54,132 bases of DNA from Candidatus Zixiibacteriota bacterium (lineage in GTDB: Bacteria; Zixibacteria; MSB-5A5; GN15; FEB-12), in the NCBI GenBank assembly GCA_040753875.1, contig JBFMDV010000035.1:1-54132 (forward strand), read 5' to 3'. Below the pieces are notes generated by a model. It made no database searches. It was given only the letters and a program-made list of their open reading frames with translations, and was not told where the DNA came from. The position numbers and the translations under genes are program-made. Of this stretch, positions 44,468 through 53,065 are shown piece by piece. The first letter of the stretch is position 1; each line of letters opens with the position of its first letter.

Positions 44468-45207
44468 GCAGACCCATTGTCGAGATAGAGAATCTGACCC
44501 GACGATTCGGGTCCTTCACGGCGGTGGACAACATTTCGCTGACCGTAGAGGACGGCGAGATATTCGGTTTTCTCGGCGCCAACGGCGCCGGCAAGACCAC
44601 GGCCATCCGGATGCTATGCGGCCTGTTGCTGCCGACATCTGGCACCGGTCGCGTGGCCGGGTACGACATTCTGAAGGAGTCGGAGGACATCAAGAGGACT
44701 ATCGGCTACATGTCTCAGAAATTCTCGCTTTACCCGGACCTTACCGGCCGCGAGAATCTGAGTTTCTATGGAAGCGCCTACGATCTGGATAATGGGACGA
44801 TGAAACGGCGAATCGCCGAGCTGACCGAGACCCTCGAGCTGTCGGAGTTCATCAATCGTGTCACCAGGTCACTCCCGGTGGGGTGGCGACAGCGCCTGGC
44901 GCTCGCCGCGGCGATCCTGCACCGGCCGAAAGTGCTGTTCCTCGATGAGCCGACCGGCGGTGTGGACCCGGTGTTCCGCCGCAAATTCTGGGGTATCCTT
45001 TACGAGCTTGCCGAGCAGGGGGTCACGATCTTTGTCACCACCCATTATATGGACGAGGCGGAATACTGCGGGCGGGTGTCCATCATGCACGCAGGAAAGA
45101 TCATCGAGATCGGCAAACCGTTCGAGCTGGCCGCCCGCCACGGTGCGCACAACCTGGAGGATCTGTTCATAGACCTGATCAGCCCGAGAGGAGCGGTCCG
45201 TGCGTAA
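44464..45207 (+). CDS. ABC exporter ATPase 2
   Basis: 247 residues. Walker A GANGAGKTT, Walker B VLFLDEPTGGVDPVFRR, and an intact H-loop (TTHYMDEAEYC). The signature LSGGQ is replaced by SLPVGWRQRLALAAA. With ATPase 1 it would form a heterodimer in which each subunit lacks one conserved element, so probably only one composite ATP site works normally. It overlaps the first permease gene by 8 bases. Confidence 0.94.
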   Translation: MSRPIVEIENLTRRFGSFTAVDNISLTVEDGEIFGFLGANGAGKTTAIRMLCGLLLPTSGTGRVAGYDILKESEDIKRTIGYMSQKFSLYPDLTGRENLSFYGSAYDLDNGTMKRRIAELTETLELSEFINRVTRSLPVGWRQRLALAAAILHRPKVLFLDEPTGGVDPVFRRKFWGILYELAEQGVTIFVTTHYMDEAEYCGRVSIMHAGKIIEIGKPFELAARHGAHNLEDLFIDLISPRGAVRA

Positions 45208-46306
45208 GATCAAGTTCATCGCCCAAAAAGAGCTGTATCATATCCTCCGGGATTTCCGCTCACTCATCATCATTTTCGTCATGCCGGTGATGATGACGTT
45301 CCTGTACGGGTACGCGATCAACATGGATATCGAGCATATCCCGCTTACCATTGTCGATCGTGACCATACGCCCGAATCGCGCGCGCTTGTCGAGCGGTTT
45401 TATCGTTCGAACTATTTCTACAGGCCCTCGCACGAGATACATCTGGATGACCCGGAGGAGATGCTTCGGGCTACGCGCGCCGCCGGCATACTGGTTATCC
45501 GCCCCGGGTTTGCCCGGGCTCTCGAAACGCACGAGGAGTACACGATCGGGCTGATCATCGATGGCTCCGAGACCTCGCAGGCCGCAGCCGTCCAGGCGTA
45601 TGCGAACGCCCTGGTCAATCAGTATCTTCGCGACCGGCTCCCGCCGGGGAGTACCATGCCGGGAGTAACCATTTCGCAGCAGGTGCTCTACAACCCCGAT
45701 CTGCAGTCATCGCACTTCTTCGTGCCGGGGATAGTGGCGATCATCCTGCTCATGATCTCGGCGCTCTTGACCTCGATCACCATCGCCCGAGAGAAAGAGA
45801 TGGGAACGATGGAGCAGTTGCTGACCGCGCCGGTGAGTCCCACTCAGATACTGGTTGGAAAGCTGATCCCGTACATCATCATTGCGTTTCTCGACGGTCT
45901 GCTGGTGCTGGCGTTTGCCAAACTGCTGTTCGGTGTGCCGTTCGTAGGTTCGTTTGTCCTGTTGCTGGCGTTCGAGTTGATTTACGTAACGACGGCGCTG
46001 TCCATCGGCATCCTTATTTCGACGCTCGTTCCGACCCAGCAGCTGGCCATGCAGTTCGCGCTGCTGGCTACCATGCTGCCGACAATTATGTTGTCCGGAT
46101 TCATCTTTGCCGTGAAGAACTTCCCGATCCCGCTGCAGATACTGAGCCGGATAGTCCCGGCCACCTACTTCCTGAAGATGATTCGCGGGATCATGCTCAA
46201 GGGGTCAGGTTTCACTGTGCTCGCCCCTCAGGCCGGATTCCTGCTCTTGTTGATGGTGCTGTTTCTGGTGTTGGCCGTAAAGCGATTCAAAACGAGGATC
46301 GGTTGA
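45200..46306 (+). CDS. ABC-2 permease 1 (YbhS/YhiH-like)
   Basis: 368-residue inner membrane permease: N-terminal membrane helix (RSLIIIFVMPVMMTFLYGYAI), a large periplasmic domain (about 55-175), then five helices with EKEMGTMEQLLTAPVSPTQILVGKLIPY and LARSGF-like MLSGFIFAVKNFP. Typical ABC2_membrane_3 type, paired with ATPases 1 and 2. Confidence 0.93.
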   Translation: MRKIKFIAQKELYHILRDFRSLIIIFVMPVMMTFLYGYAINMDIEHIPLTIVDRDHTPESRALVERFYRSNYFYRPSHEIHLDDPEEMLRATRAAGILVIRPGFARALETHEEYTIGLIIDGSETSQAAAVQAYANALVNQYLRDRLPPGSTMPGVTISQQVLYNPDLQSSHFFVPGIVAIILLMISALLTSITIAREKEMGTMEQLLTAPVSPTQILVGKLIPYIIIAFLDGLLVLAFAKLLFGVPFVGSFVLLLAFELIYVTTALSIGILISTLVPTQQLAMQFALLATMLPTIMLSGFIFAVKNFPIPLQILSRIVPATYFLKMIRGIMLKGSGFTVLAPQAGFLLLLMVLFLVLAVKRFKTRIG

Positions 46307-46307
46307 T

Positions 46308-47420
46308 ATGTGGCGGCCGTTTCTTGGCGTAATGAAGAAGGAGTTCATCCAGGGACTCCGTGACCGTAATAATCTCCGCATGCTCTTTGTCATGCCGGTG
46401 GTCCAGCTCATAGTCATGGGCTATGCGGTCAATACCGATGTCAAACAGCTTTGGCTCGACGTTTACGACTCCAACCAGACAGCGTACTCCCGCCAGTTGG
46501 TAGAATCACTGCGCAGTGCCGGCTACTTCATTCCGTCCGATCGACAGATCGATGCCGACCGAGTGCCGCTGTGGCAACTGGAAGAACGGTTTCGCGAAGG
46601 AAAGGCGGAGATGGCGCTGGTGATCCCGCGCGATTTCTCCGAAAAACTGCAGACCGGTCAACCGGTGACCGTGGGTTGGATCTCCGACGGAACCGATGCC
46701 AACGCGGCCCGGATCGGCGCCGGGTATGCCGGTCAGATCGTCCGAACGTTTTCCGGTGATATCACCGGGCTGAAGCCGAATATCGAGGTGGGGGGGCGAT
46801 ATCTGTACAATCCCGAAGCGGAGTCCGTCAATTTCATGGTGCCCGGCATCGCGGCTACGCTGCTGACCATGCTGACCCTGATGATGACCGCGATGGCGAT
46901 CGTGCGGGAGCGGGAGATGGGGACACTGGAGCAGGTTCTGGTTACGCCGATGAGCACCATTACCCTCATGCTGGGGAAGATCACCGCGCTCGCGATCATT
47001 TCCATGGTGGTGATGGGAATGACACTGAATCTGGGGGTGCTGTGGTTCAAGGTGCCGTTTGTTGGCTCGGCCCTCCTTCTGGTAGCACTCTCGCTGCTTT
47101 ACCTGCTGACCACGCTCGGACTGGGGATGTTTGTATCTACCGTCACACAGACACAGCAACAGGCGATGTTCCTGGCCTGGTTCTTCTCCATATTCACAAT
47201 GTTGACCTCCGGGTACTTCACGCCCATCGCCAACATGCCGGACTGGATGCAGGGGGTGACATTGGTCAACCCGATGCGGTACTACATCGAAATCGTTCGC
47301 GGCATCATGATGAAAGGGGCTACCGCTGTTGACCTCATCTCCGATATCATTCCGCTGGCGATATTCGGTGTGGTGATATTCGGGTTTTCGGCGTTGCGTT
47401 TCCATAAACGAACAGCGTAA
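46308..47420 (+). CDS. ABC-2 permease 2 (YbhR-like)
   Basis: 370 residues, paralogue of the preceding permease: NNLRMLFVMPVVQLIVMGYAV, a periplasmic domain, EREMGTLEQVLVTPMSTITLMLGKI, and LTSGYFTPIANMPDWMQGVTLVNPMRYYIEIVRGIM. Together the two form the heterodimeric channel. The two permeases and two ATPases, plus the adaptor and TolC, make a complete tripartite exporter. It starts one base after the first permease's stop. Confidence 0.93.
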   Translation: MWRPFLGVMKKEFIQGLRDRNNLRMLFVMPVVQLIVMGYAVNTDVKQLWLDVYDSNQTAYSRQLVESLRSAGYFIPSDRQIDADRVPLWQLEERFREGKAEMALVIPRDFSEKLQTGQPVTVGWISDGTDANAARIGAGYAGQIVRTFSGDITGLKPNIEVGGRYLYNPEAESVNFMVPGIAATLLTMLTLMMTAMAIVREREMGTLEQVLVTPMSTITLMLGKITALAIISMVVMGMTLNLGVLWFKVPFVGSALLLVALSLLYLLTTLGLGMFVSTVTQTQQQAMFLAWFFSIFTMLTSGYFTPIANMPDWMQGVTLVNPMRYYIEIVRGIMMKGATAVDLISDIIPLAIFGVVIFGFSALRFHKRTA

Positions 47421-47431
47421 CATACTGTCAT

Positions 47432-48331
47432 ATGCGTACCCTGATTTCCGGCTCCGGTGGGCTGATCGGGATGGCCCTCATGGCTTCGCTCAAGCAGCGG
47501 GGCTATGAGATCGTCCGGTTGGTGCGGCGCGCCTCCGCCGAGGGGGACATTCTCTGGAGCCCCGAGCAGAATCTTCTCAGACTCAAACCGGAGGATCACT
47601 TTGATATCGTCGTGCATCTGGCGGGCGAAAACATCGGCGCCGGGCGATGGACAGCCGGCCGGAAGGAGCGAATTCTCCAAAGCCGTGTCAAAGGCACGCA
47701 ACTCCTGGCCGAATCTCTGACACGACTGGAGCGGACACCCGCCGTGTTCATCAGTGCGTCGGCGGTGGGCTATTATGGACATCGCGGCGATGACATCATG
47801 CGCGAAGAGAACGGACCCGGAAGCGGTTTCTTATCGGAAGTCTGTAAAGCATGGGAAACTGCCGCTGACCCTGTAAAGAAACATGGCATCCGAACAGTCT
47901 GCCTTCGATTTGGTATGGTACTGTCTCCCCATGGTGGTGCGCTCGCTCGCATGCTCCTGCCATTCAAACTGGGGCTGGGGGGGAAGTTCGGCGATGGGTG
48001 TCAGTACATGAGCTGGATCGCGATCGACGATCTGGTCGCGGTGATCCATCACGTTATTTATGACGCATCAGTATCCGGTCCGGTCAACGTTGTTTCACCA
48101 AATCCAGTCACGAATGCAGAGTTCACCAAGACGCTTGCGTCTGTGCTGCACCGACCAGCGATTTTCAATGTCCCTGCCCGGGCACTCCGCCTGATTCTCG
48201 GAGAAATGGCGAACGCGCTTCTGCTGGACAGCACCCGCGTCGAGCCGGCGAAACTGCTGGCGACCGGATTTGAGTTCAAGTACTCCGATCTGCGTCCGGC
48301 GCTGGAGTATTTGTTGCTCCAAACACCATAG
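47432..48331 (+). CDS. TIGR01777-type SDR epimerase (YfcH-like)
   Basis: 299 residues of the atypical SDR family: MRTLISGSGGLIGMALMASLKQRGYEIVRLVR, then DIVVHLAGENIGAGRWTAGRKERILQSRV, SASAVGYYGHRGDDIM, CLRFGMVLSPHGGALARMLLPFKLGLGGKFGDGCQYMSWIAIDDLV, and a C-terminal DUF1731-like part. Function unknown; NAD(P) binding is expected. It lies 11 bases after the efflux operon and may be co-transcribed. Confidence 0.93.
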   Translation: MRTLISGSGGLIGMALMASLKQRGYEIVRLVRRASAEGDILWSPEQNLLRLKPEDHFDIVVHLAGENIGAGRWTAGRKERILQSRVKGTQLLAESLTRLERTPAVFISASAVGYYGHRGDDIMREENGPGSGFLSEVCKAWETAADPVKKHGIRTVCLRFGMVLSPHGGALARMLLPFKLGLGGKFGDGCQYMSWIAIDDLVAVIHHVIYDASVSGPVNVVSPNPVTNAEFTKTLASVLHRPAIFNVPARALRLILGEMANALLLDSTRVEPAKLLATGFEFKYSDLRPALEYLLLQTP

Positions 48332-48351
48332 CGTCCGAAACGCCATCCCAT

Positions 48352-48388
48352 CGGTGTATCCCAGCCAACGGCTGGGGTCCCAGTTACA
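48352..48388. repeat. Nested palindrome after SDR gene
   Basis: Outer arms GGTGTA and TACACC enclose a tight inner hairpin, CCCAGCC/GGCTGGG (48359-48375). Confidence 0.55.
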
Positions 48389-48484
48389 CCGTTTCCCCGC
48401 ACGGTTAATTGCCGCAGTGACGGAAAGGGAAATAGCACTTGCAAGGTCGGCGAACGGTTCGAGGTTCTATAGACGAAACTGCGA

Positions 48485-48508
48485 ACCCACCTGAGGCAGG
48501 TGGGGTAC
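48485..48508. repeat. Palindromic repeat, CCCAC...GTGGGGTAC type
   Basis: Arms CCCACCT (48485-48491) and AGGTGGG (48497-48503), then GTACACC. Same pattern as in the crp-like gene and at 35958. Confidence 0.65.
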
Positions 48509-48551
48509 ACCGCGTGTTGCGCCTGTCGCCTCTTCTATCTATATTGTCCTC

Positions 48552-48992
48552 ATGAACGACGTCATACAAACGTTTGTCGCCTCGAAGAAAATTGCCGTCG
48601 TCGGCGCCTCCCCAAACAAGCGAAGTTTCGCCAACGCCGCTTATTGCGAGTTAAAGCAAAAGGGATATGAGGTAACTCCGGTTAACCCCAACCATTCTGA
48701 GGTAGATGGGGACCGGTGTGCGAGTCGTCTGAACGAGTTGCCACCGGGCGTCGAGTCAGCCCTATTCGTCCTGACGCCTACCCAGGCTGAGTCGGAGGTC
48801 ATTGACGCCGCCGCCACCGGCATCAAACGAATCTGGTTTCAGCAAGGGGGAAAATACGATGCAGCAATACGAAAAGCTCACGAGCTTGGTATCGAAACCG
48901 TCAGCGGAAAATGCATCCTGATGTACGCCGCCCCCGTGAAAGGCGTACATGCGTTTCATAGGTGGCTGTCCAAACTGTTCGGCAGATACTGA
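48552..48992 (+). CDS. CoA-binding domain protein (YccU-like)
   Basis: 146-residue Rossmann-fold protein: IAVVGASPNKRSFANAAYCELKQKGYEVTPVNPNHSEVDG, SALFVLTPTQAESEVIDAAATGIKRIWFQQGGKYDAA, and SGKCILMYAAPVKGVHAFHRW. This is the small CoA-binding family of unknown cellular role. It stands alone between the repeat-rich gap and a 349-base regulatory-looking gap. Confidence 0.93.
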   Translation: MNDVIQTFVASKKIAVVGASPNKRSFANAAYCELKQKGYEVTPVNPNHSEVDGDRCASRLNELPPGVESALFVLTPTQAESEVIDAAATGIKRIWFQQGGKYDAAIRKAHELGIETVSGKCILMYAAPVKGVHAFHRWLSKLFGRY

Positions 48993-49075
48993 ACTGCCCA
49001 GTTCCCAACTTGTGTACATTTCGATAACCCCCATTGTGGTCACGAATTTATGTCACATTCTAATGGCGATGTTTT

Positions 49076-49101
49076 CTCATGTGTCATCAATGACACATGA
49101 G
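49076..49101. promoter_or_regulatory. Perfect palindrome
   Basis: 12-base arms, CTCATGTGTCAT and ATGACACATGAG, around CA. It lies in the gap 48993-49341, about 110 bases upstream of the -10 box for the small membrane protein. Likely a protein-binding site; binder unknown. Confidence 0.55.
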
Positions 49102-49209
49102 TCATAGGGCCTTACATTCTTGACTCTTATTTCATAAATACAACGGCATGTTCAATTTCCCTGTTCAAGTATCACATTGCGTTACTGCGAATTATGGGAA
49201 TTTAATGTC

Positions 49210-49218
49210 TGGTATAAT
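49210..49218 (+). promoter_or_regulatory. Extended -10 promoter for small membrane protein
   Basis: TGGTATAAT, an extended -10 element with perfect TATAAT. The -35 is weak, which fits the extended type. The leader to the GTG at 49342 would be about 115 bases. Confidence 0.6.
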
Positions 49219-49341
49219 CGCGTCTTCCGATCAATGTGGTTAAGTAGTGACGTAAGAATGCTGATTGGTACCGATATTTAGTAGTAGGAGCCAATAAACA
49301 AAGTGGACACGGATTTTGGTCCATCGTAAGGAGGTGTGGCC

Positions 49342-49494
49342 GTGCAATTGGAACGCCTGATCCAAGACCTTCTGGACCCTATGGCCATCCCTTGGGTAAT
49401 CCTCGGTTTGATCTTAGGATATTTCCTTCGGGACTACAGAAGGATCAAAGAAGAAATAGACGAACTGAAACGAAAACGTAAGGACCGAAAGTAG
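49342..49494 (+). CDS. Small membrane protein
   Basis: 50 residues, starting at GTG with a near-perfect AAGGAGGT 8 bases upstream. A short amphipathic start (MQLERLIQDLLDPM) leads to one membrane segment (AIPWVILGLILGYFL), then a highly charged tail (RDYRRIKEEIDELKRKRKDRK) that should face the cytoplasm and may form a coiled coil. Family not recognised. The strong ribosome-binding site, extended -10 and palindrome upstream argue that it is real and regulated. 49495-49615 holds only a 7-bp hairpin (49577-49605). Confidence 0.7.
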   Translation: MQLERLIQDLLDPMAIPWVILGLILGYFLRDYRRIKEEIDELKRKRKDRK

Positions 49495-49615
49495 AGCGGT
49501 GGATTGGTCGTTCTGTATTTACGGTGAGGCCGACTCACGACACCAGCTATGTGCCGTATGCACACCGTGATTAGAGCACTTGACCCAAGTTAGGGCCTTC
49601 AAGTGTCCATAGTTC

Positions 49616-50704
49616 CTACCTCGGAATACTCTCCCCCGTCATCGCTTCGATCTCGTCAAGCAGCGACTTCTCGAGTTCGGATTCATCCATCCGCTTGACA
49701 ATTTCCCCCTTCTTGATGAGAATCCCCTTGCCGGCGCCGCCTGCAATCCCCACATCGGCCGCGGCAGCTTCACCAGGGCCGTTCACCGCACATCCCATCA
49801 CTGCGACTTTCAATGGCGCTTTGATATGACGAGTCTTGGCTGAGATCGACTCCGCCAGCGGTATCATATCAATCTGGCACCGCCCGCAGGTGGGACAGGC
49901 GATTACCTCCACCCCTTCGTTCTTGAGTGCACATGCCTGAAGAATCTGTCTCGCCACGCGCGGCTCATGGATCGGGTCCGCCGCTAATGACACGCGGATT
50001 GTGTCGCCGATACCAGTCATCAGAATCGCCCCAATCCCCACCGATGACTTGATCGTGCCTGTCTCCAAAATCCCTGATTCAGTAATGCCGACATGCAGCG
50101 GATAGTCACATTTTTGTGCGAGCATGTGATACGCCCAGAACGCCGTCTGCGTGTTAGTCGACTTGACCGAGATCACGATATCCGTGAAACTCATGTCTTC
50201 CAGGATCGCCGCCTCGCGCAGTGCCGCTTCCACGAACGCGCGCGGATCATCGTGGCCGTACTGCTCCAGGAGGTCTTTCGGCAAAGATCCGGAGTTGACG
50301 CCGATACGGATCGGTACACCGGCGTCCTTGGCCGCTTTGGTAACTTCGCGCACTTTCCACTCAGCCCCGATATTGCCCGGATTTATCCGAATCTTGTCGA
50401 AACCGGCTTCAATAGCATCCAGCGCCAGTTTGTACTGGAAATGAATGTCCGCCACGATAGGTTTTGTGACCTGCTTCCGTATTGCTTTAAGGCAGTCACC
50501 CGCCTGGTGATTGAGCACCGAGATGCGAACGATATCGCAGCCGGCATCGAACAATTGATTGATCTGTGCCACCGTCGCTGCCACATCGCGCGTGTCGGCG
50601 GTGGTCATGGATTGAATGGCGATCGGGAACCCGCCGCCAATCAGCACGTCGCCGATTTTCACCGCGCGGCTTTTCCGCCGCTGGACAGGGTAGTTTAGTT
50701 CCAT
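49616..50704 (-). CDS. ispG: 4-hydroxy-3-methylbut-2-enyl-diphosphate synthase
   Basis: 362-residue 4Fe-4S enzyme of the MEP (non-mevalonate) isoprenoid pathway. N-terminal TIM barrel: GGGFPIAIQSMTTADTRDV, IVADIHFQYKLALDAIEAGFDKIRINPGNIG, VRIGVNSGSL-like PIRIGVNSGSLPKDLL. C-terminal cluster domain: CPTCGRCQID with two cysteines and GCAVNGPGEAAAADVGIAGG with the third, plus the ligand glutamate region. Normal length. The divergent neighbour begins about 80 bases away. Confidence 0.97.
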   Translation of the reverse strand: MELNYPVQRRKSRAVKIGDVLIGGGFPIAIQSMTTADTRDVAATVAQINQLFDAGCDIVRISVLNHQAGDCLKAIRKQVTKPIVADIHFQYKLALDAIEAGFDKIRINPGNIGAEWKVREVTKAAKDAGVPIRIGVNSGSLPKDLLEQYGHDDPRAFVEAALREAAILEDMSFTDIVISVKSTNTQTAFWAYHMLAQKCDYPLHVGITESGILETGTIKSSVGIGAILMTGIGDTIRVSLAADPIHEPRVARQILQACALKNEGVEVIACPTCGRCQIDMIPLAESISAKTRHIKAPLKVAVMGCAVNGPGEAAAADVGIAGGAGKGILIKKGEIVKRMDESELEKSLLDEIEAMTGESIPR

Positions 50705-50783
50705 CGTTTAGGGATTGACTTCGTCGTTCCGGGCCATAAGTTAGAACTTCTACGGCAATCGGCAACGGAAAGTTGGCAGAATC

Positions 50784-51215
50784 TTGATCTGGCTGAAGCG
50801 TCTCGCACCGCTGGTGGTCATTGCGGCTATCTGGTTCGGCTATAAGCAGTTCCAAAGCGGCAAGCAGGCGCGGCTCGAAACCGCCATGCGCCAAAAAGCG
50901 ACCATTGTAGCCCATCTTTGGTACGCCTCGGCTCGGTATCGCGCCAACCCGGCCCGATATGAAACATTCCGCGACTCCCTGCTTGACGCCAATAATCTCT
51001 CTAAAGAGGACCTGTTCGCATTCACTCAGCAATTTCAGAACGATCCGGAGGCAAACGTTGTGATGATGAATCTGGTGAGCGCCGCGGTTGATTCACTCTA
51101 TCCGCACGAGGATACGCTGTGGCGTGCGTCGTCCAGGGAAGCCATCAAGAAACCGGCACTGGATACTCTGTTGAACGACTCGGCCAGACTTAAATCTGTT
51201 GACACCGCTCGTTGA
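50784..51215 (+). CDS. Hypothetical membrane-anchored protein
   Basis: 143 residues, TTG start. One N-terminal membrane segment (LKRLAPLVVIAAIWFGYKQF, about 4-23) is followed by a mostly helical soluble part: ARLETAMRQKATIVAHLWYASARYRANPARYETFRDSLLDANNLSKEDLFAFTQQF. I do not recognise the family. Its weak ribosome-binding site and TTG leave the start uncertain. It is divergent from ispG and convergent with yraN. Confidence 0.6.
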   Translation: MIWLKRLAPLVVIAAIWFGYKQFQSGKQARLETAMRQKATIVAHLWYASARYRANPARYETFRDSLLDANNLSKEDLFAFTQQFQNDPEANVVMMNLVSAAVDSLYPHEDTLWRASSREAIKKPALDTLLNDSARLKSVDTAR

Positions 51216-51227
51216 GAATCACTTTTC

Positions 51228-51608
51228 CTATTCTACCTCGAACGCGTTCGGGAAATGCTCCAGTTTGTCCCCCTCGAAGGTGATGACATCGAATCGAAGA
51301 TCACACCCCTCGATTTGCTTCTCGACAATATATTGGCTCGCGGCAGCAATCAACTTTTTCATCTTGGCCCTGGTCACCCATTCCGCCGGGTGCCCAAACC
51401 CACCACCGCGCGATGATTTTACCTCTATAAAGGTGACGATGTCACCCTGGCGGGCGATCAGGTCGATCTCCTTATGACCGGCTTGCCAGTTTCGTTCGAG
51501 AATCTCGTATCCTTGCTGAATATAAAAATCGGCGGCGCGGGATTCGTAGTTTCGTCCCCGGCCGACATTGCCATGCGGGCGAACAACCTTGCGCTTAGAA
51601 GAGGGCAT
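51228..51608 (-). CDS. yraN: YraN/UPF0102 family nuclease-like protein
   Basis: 126 residues: GNVGRGRNYESRAADFYIQQGYEILERNWQAGHKEIDLIARQGDIVTFIEVKSSRGGGFGHPAEWVTRAKMKKLIAAASQYI. The core E-x-D-(x)n-F-x-E-V-K pattern is the PD-(D/E)XK nuclease site (EIDLIARQGDIVTFIEVK). It partners rnhB, whose end overlaps its start by 14 bases, the standard rnhB-yraN order, probably in nucleic-acid repair. Confidence 0.95.
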   Translation of the reverse strand: MPSSKRKVVRPHGNVGRGRNYESRAADFYIQQGYEILERNWQAGHKEIDLIARQGDIVTFIEVKSSRGGGFGHPAEWVTRAKMKKLIAAASQYIVEKQIEGCDLRFDVITFEGDKLEHFPNAFEVE

Positions 51609-52272
51609 ACCCTTTCAGATACCGGGCAACCGGCTTGAAACTCTTTCGGTGGATATCGCACGGACCGTACTCGTCGAGTTCTTTCAAATGAAGTGGTGTC
51701 GGGTACCCCTTGTGAGTGGAAAAAGAAAACGAGGGATACAGCTCCTGATAATGATCCATAATCCGGTCGCGCGTAACCTTGGCAATTATCGAGGCGGCCG
51801 CAATGGCTTTGCACCGGCCATCACCACCCACAACGGCCAGTTGCGGCTGCGGCAGGTTCGGAATCGGGAACGTGCCATCCACCAGAATGAACTCGGGCGA
51901 TTGTTTCAACTCCGCCACTGCCTTGCGCATGGCCATGAGCGACGCGCGGAGAATATTCACTTTATCTATCGTCTCGTGATCCATAATGCCGATCGCACAA
52001 GGTAAATCACGACCGACAATCTCCTCGAACAACTCGTCCCGCTGCGAGGGCGTCAGCTTTTTGGAGTCATCCAGCCCCTCGATCTCACATCCCTTTGGAA
52101 GTATCACTGCCGCCGCTACCACAGGCCCTGCCAACGGGCCGCGCCCAACCTCATCTACACCGCAAATCGCACCACACCCTTTCTGATAGAGCGATTGCTC
52201 AATATCAGACAGGTCCGGAAACTTCCACTCGGGCTGTCGTATCAACTCCACGCGAACACCTCGATTCTTCAT
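51595..52272 (-). CDS. rnhB: Ribonuclease HII
   Basis: 225-residue enzyme that cleaves RNA in RNA-DNA hybrids and single ribonucleotides. Active-site acidic residues are visible: ICGVDEVGRGPLAGPVVAAAV (D and E), EFILVDGTFPIP (D), and the C-terminal SASIIAKVTRD as AAASIIAKVTRDRIM, with the final Asp. ATG 52272 is chosen over an upstream 52296 (MIRKAPGG) because it matches the family start better. It overlaps yraN downstream. Confidence 0.96.
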   Translation of the reverse strand: MKNRGVRVELIRQPEWKFPDLSDIEQSLYQKGCGAICGVDEVGRGPLAGPVVAAAVILPKGCEIEGLDDSKKLTPSQRDELFEEIVGRDLPCAIGIMDHETIDKVNILRASLMAMRKAVAELKQSPEFILVDGTFPIPNLPQPQLAVVGGDGRCKAIAAASIIAKVTRDRIMDHYQELYPSFSFSTHKGYPTPLHLKELDEYGPCDIHRKSFKPVARYLKGYALF

Positions 52273-52378
52273 ACCGCCCGGCGCTTTCCGAATCAACTAC
52301 AATCTGCCCAATCAGAGTATCGACCAACAAAAGGGCTTTTGTTAGGGGAGACAGTGGGCTATTCTCCGGTTCGACATT

Positions 52379-52984
52379 ATGCGTAAGCACGAGAAACGCA
52401 AGAAGGGGCAAGCCTTGCCCCGCCAGTTCGAATTCACGGTTATCACCGGCACCTTGAAGGGACGAACGATCGTGTCGCCGGATCTCGGCGTCACCCGCCC
52501 GCCCCTTAGTCGCCTTCGCAAGGCGATATTCGATTTCCTCATGCCGTATCTCGAAGACGCCCACTATCTCGACCTGTACAGCGGCACCGGTTCGTATCTG
52601 TTCGAGGCGGTTTCGCGCGGTGTTGGCTCAGCGACTGGTATTGAAATCGAGCAGGCGCTGGTGCAGTCCATCAACGATCAGGCAAGCAGATTCGGGGTTG
52701 ATGCTCGTCTCGTCTGTTTGTGCGAGGATGTATTTGTCGCCATCCCGCGGCTAACGGCTCAAGGGAAACAGTATGACATCATCATGATAGCCCCCCCGCA
52801 GTACCAAGGGTTGATTGACAAGACCTTAAACGCGTTGAGACAATCGCCTCTTCTGTCCCCAAATGGCATCATTCTCTGCCAACACGACAAAAGCGAGACC
52901 GACAAAATCGATTTCTCTGCCTGGTCGATTCTCCAACAGCGCGCCTATGGGAACACGGTGTTTACGGTGCTTGCGGCCCGATAG
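52379..52984 (+). CDS. RsmD-like methyltransferase with altered motif IV
   Basis: 201 residues. It has the RsmD layout: ITGTLKGRTIVSP (23-35), TRPPLSRLRKAIFDFL (39-54), SAM motif I LDLYSGTG (64-71), acidic E89. The catalytic motif, DPPY or NPPY in the family, reads IAPPQY (137-142), losing the acidic or amide residue and adding one residue before tyrosine. RsmD methylates G966 of 16S rRNA; this protein may have another substrate or be inactive. The N-terminal 15 residues are unusually basic. It ends 80 bases before the phosphorylase start. Confidence 0.8.
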   Translation: MRKHEKRKKGQALPRQFEFTVITGTLKGRTIVSPDLGVTRPPLSRLRKAIFDFLMPYLEDAHYLDLYSGTGSYLFEAVSRGVGSATGIEIEQALVQSINDQASRFGVDARLVCLCEDVFVAIPRLTAQGKQYDIIMIAPPQYQGLIDKTLNALRQSPLLSPNGIILCQHDKSETDKIDFSAWSILQQRAYGNTVFTVLAAR

Positions 52985-53065
52985 CACCTATTGTGCCCCC
53001 CCGTCGTTTTTCATTATATTCCGGCATCAAATGGGAATGTAATTCTGCACATATCGGAGATACCT

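Noticed and set aside
46506-47423. 305-residue minus-strand frame opposite the second permease
   Set aside because: His/Arg/Gln-rich composition typical of an antisense shadow; the plus-strand permease is clear.
48440-48484. tRNA-like GGTTCGAGG segment
   Set aside because: No acceptor stem or cloverleaf can be formed around it.
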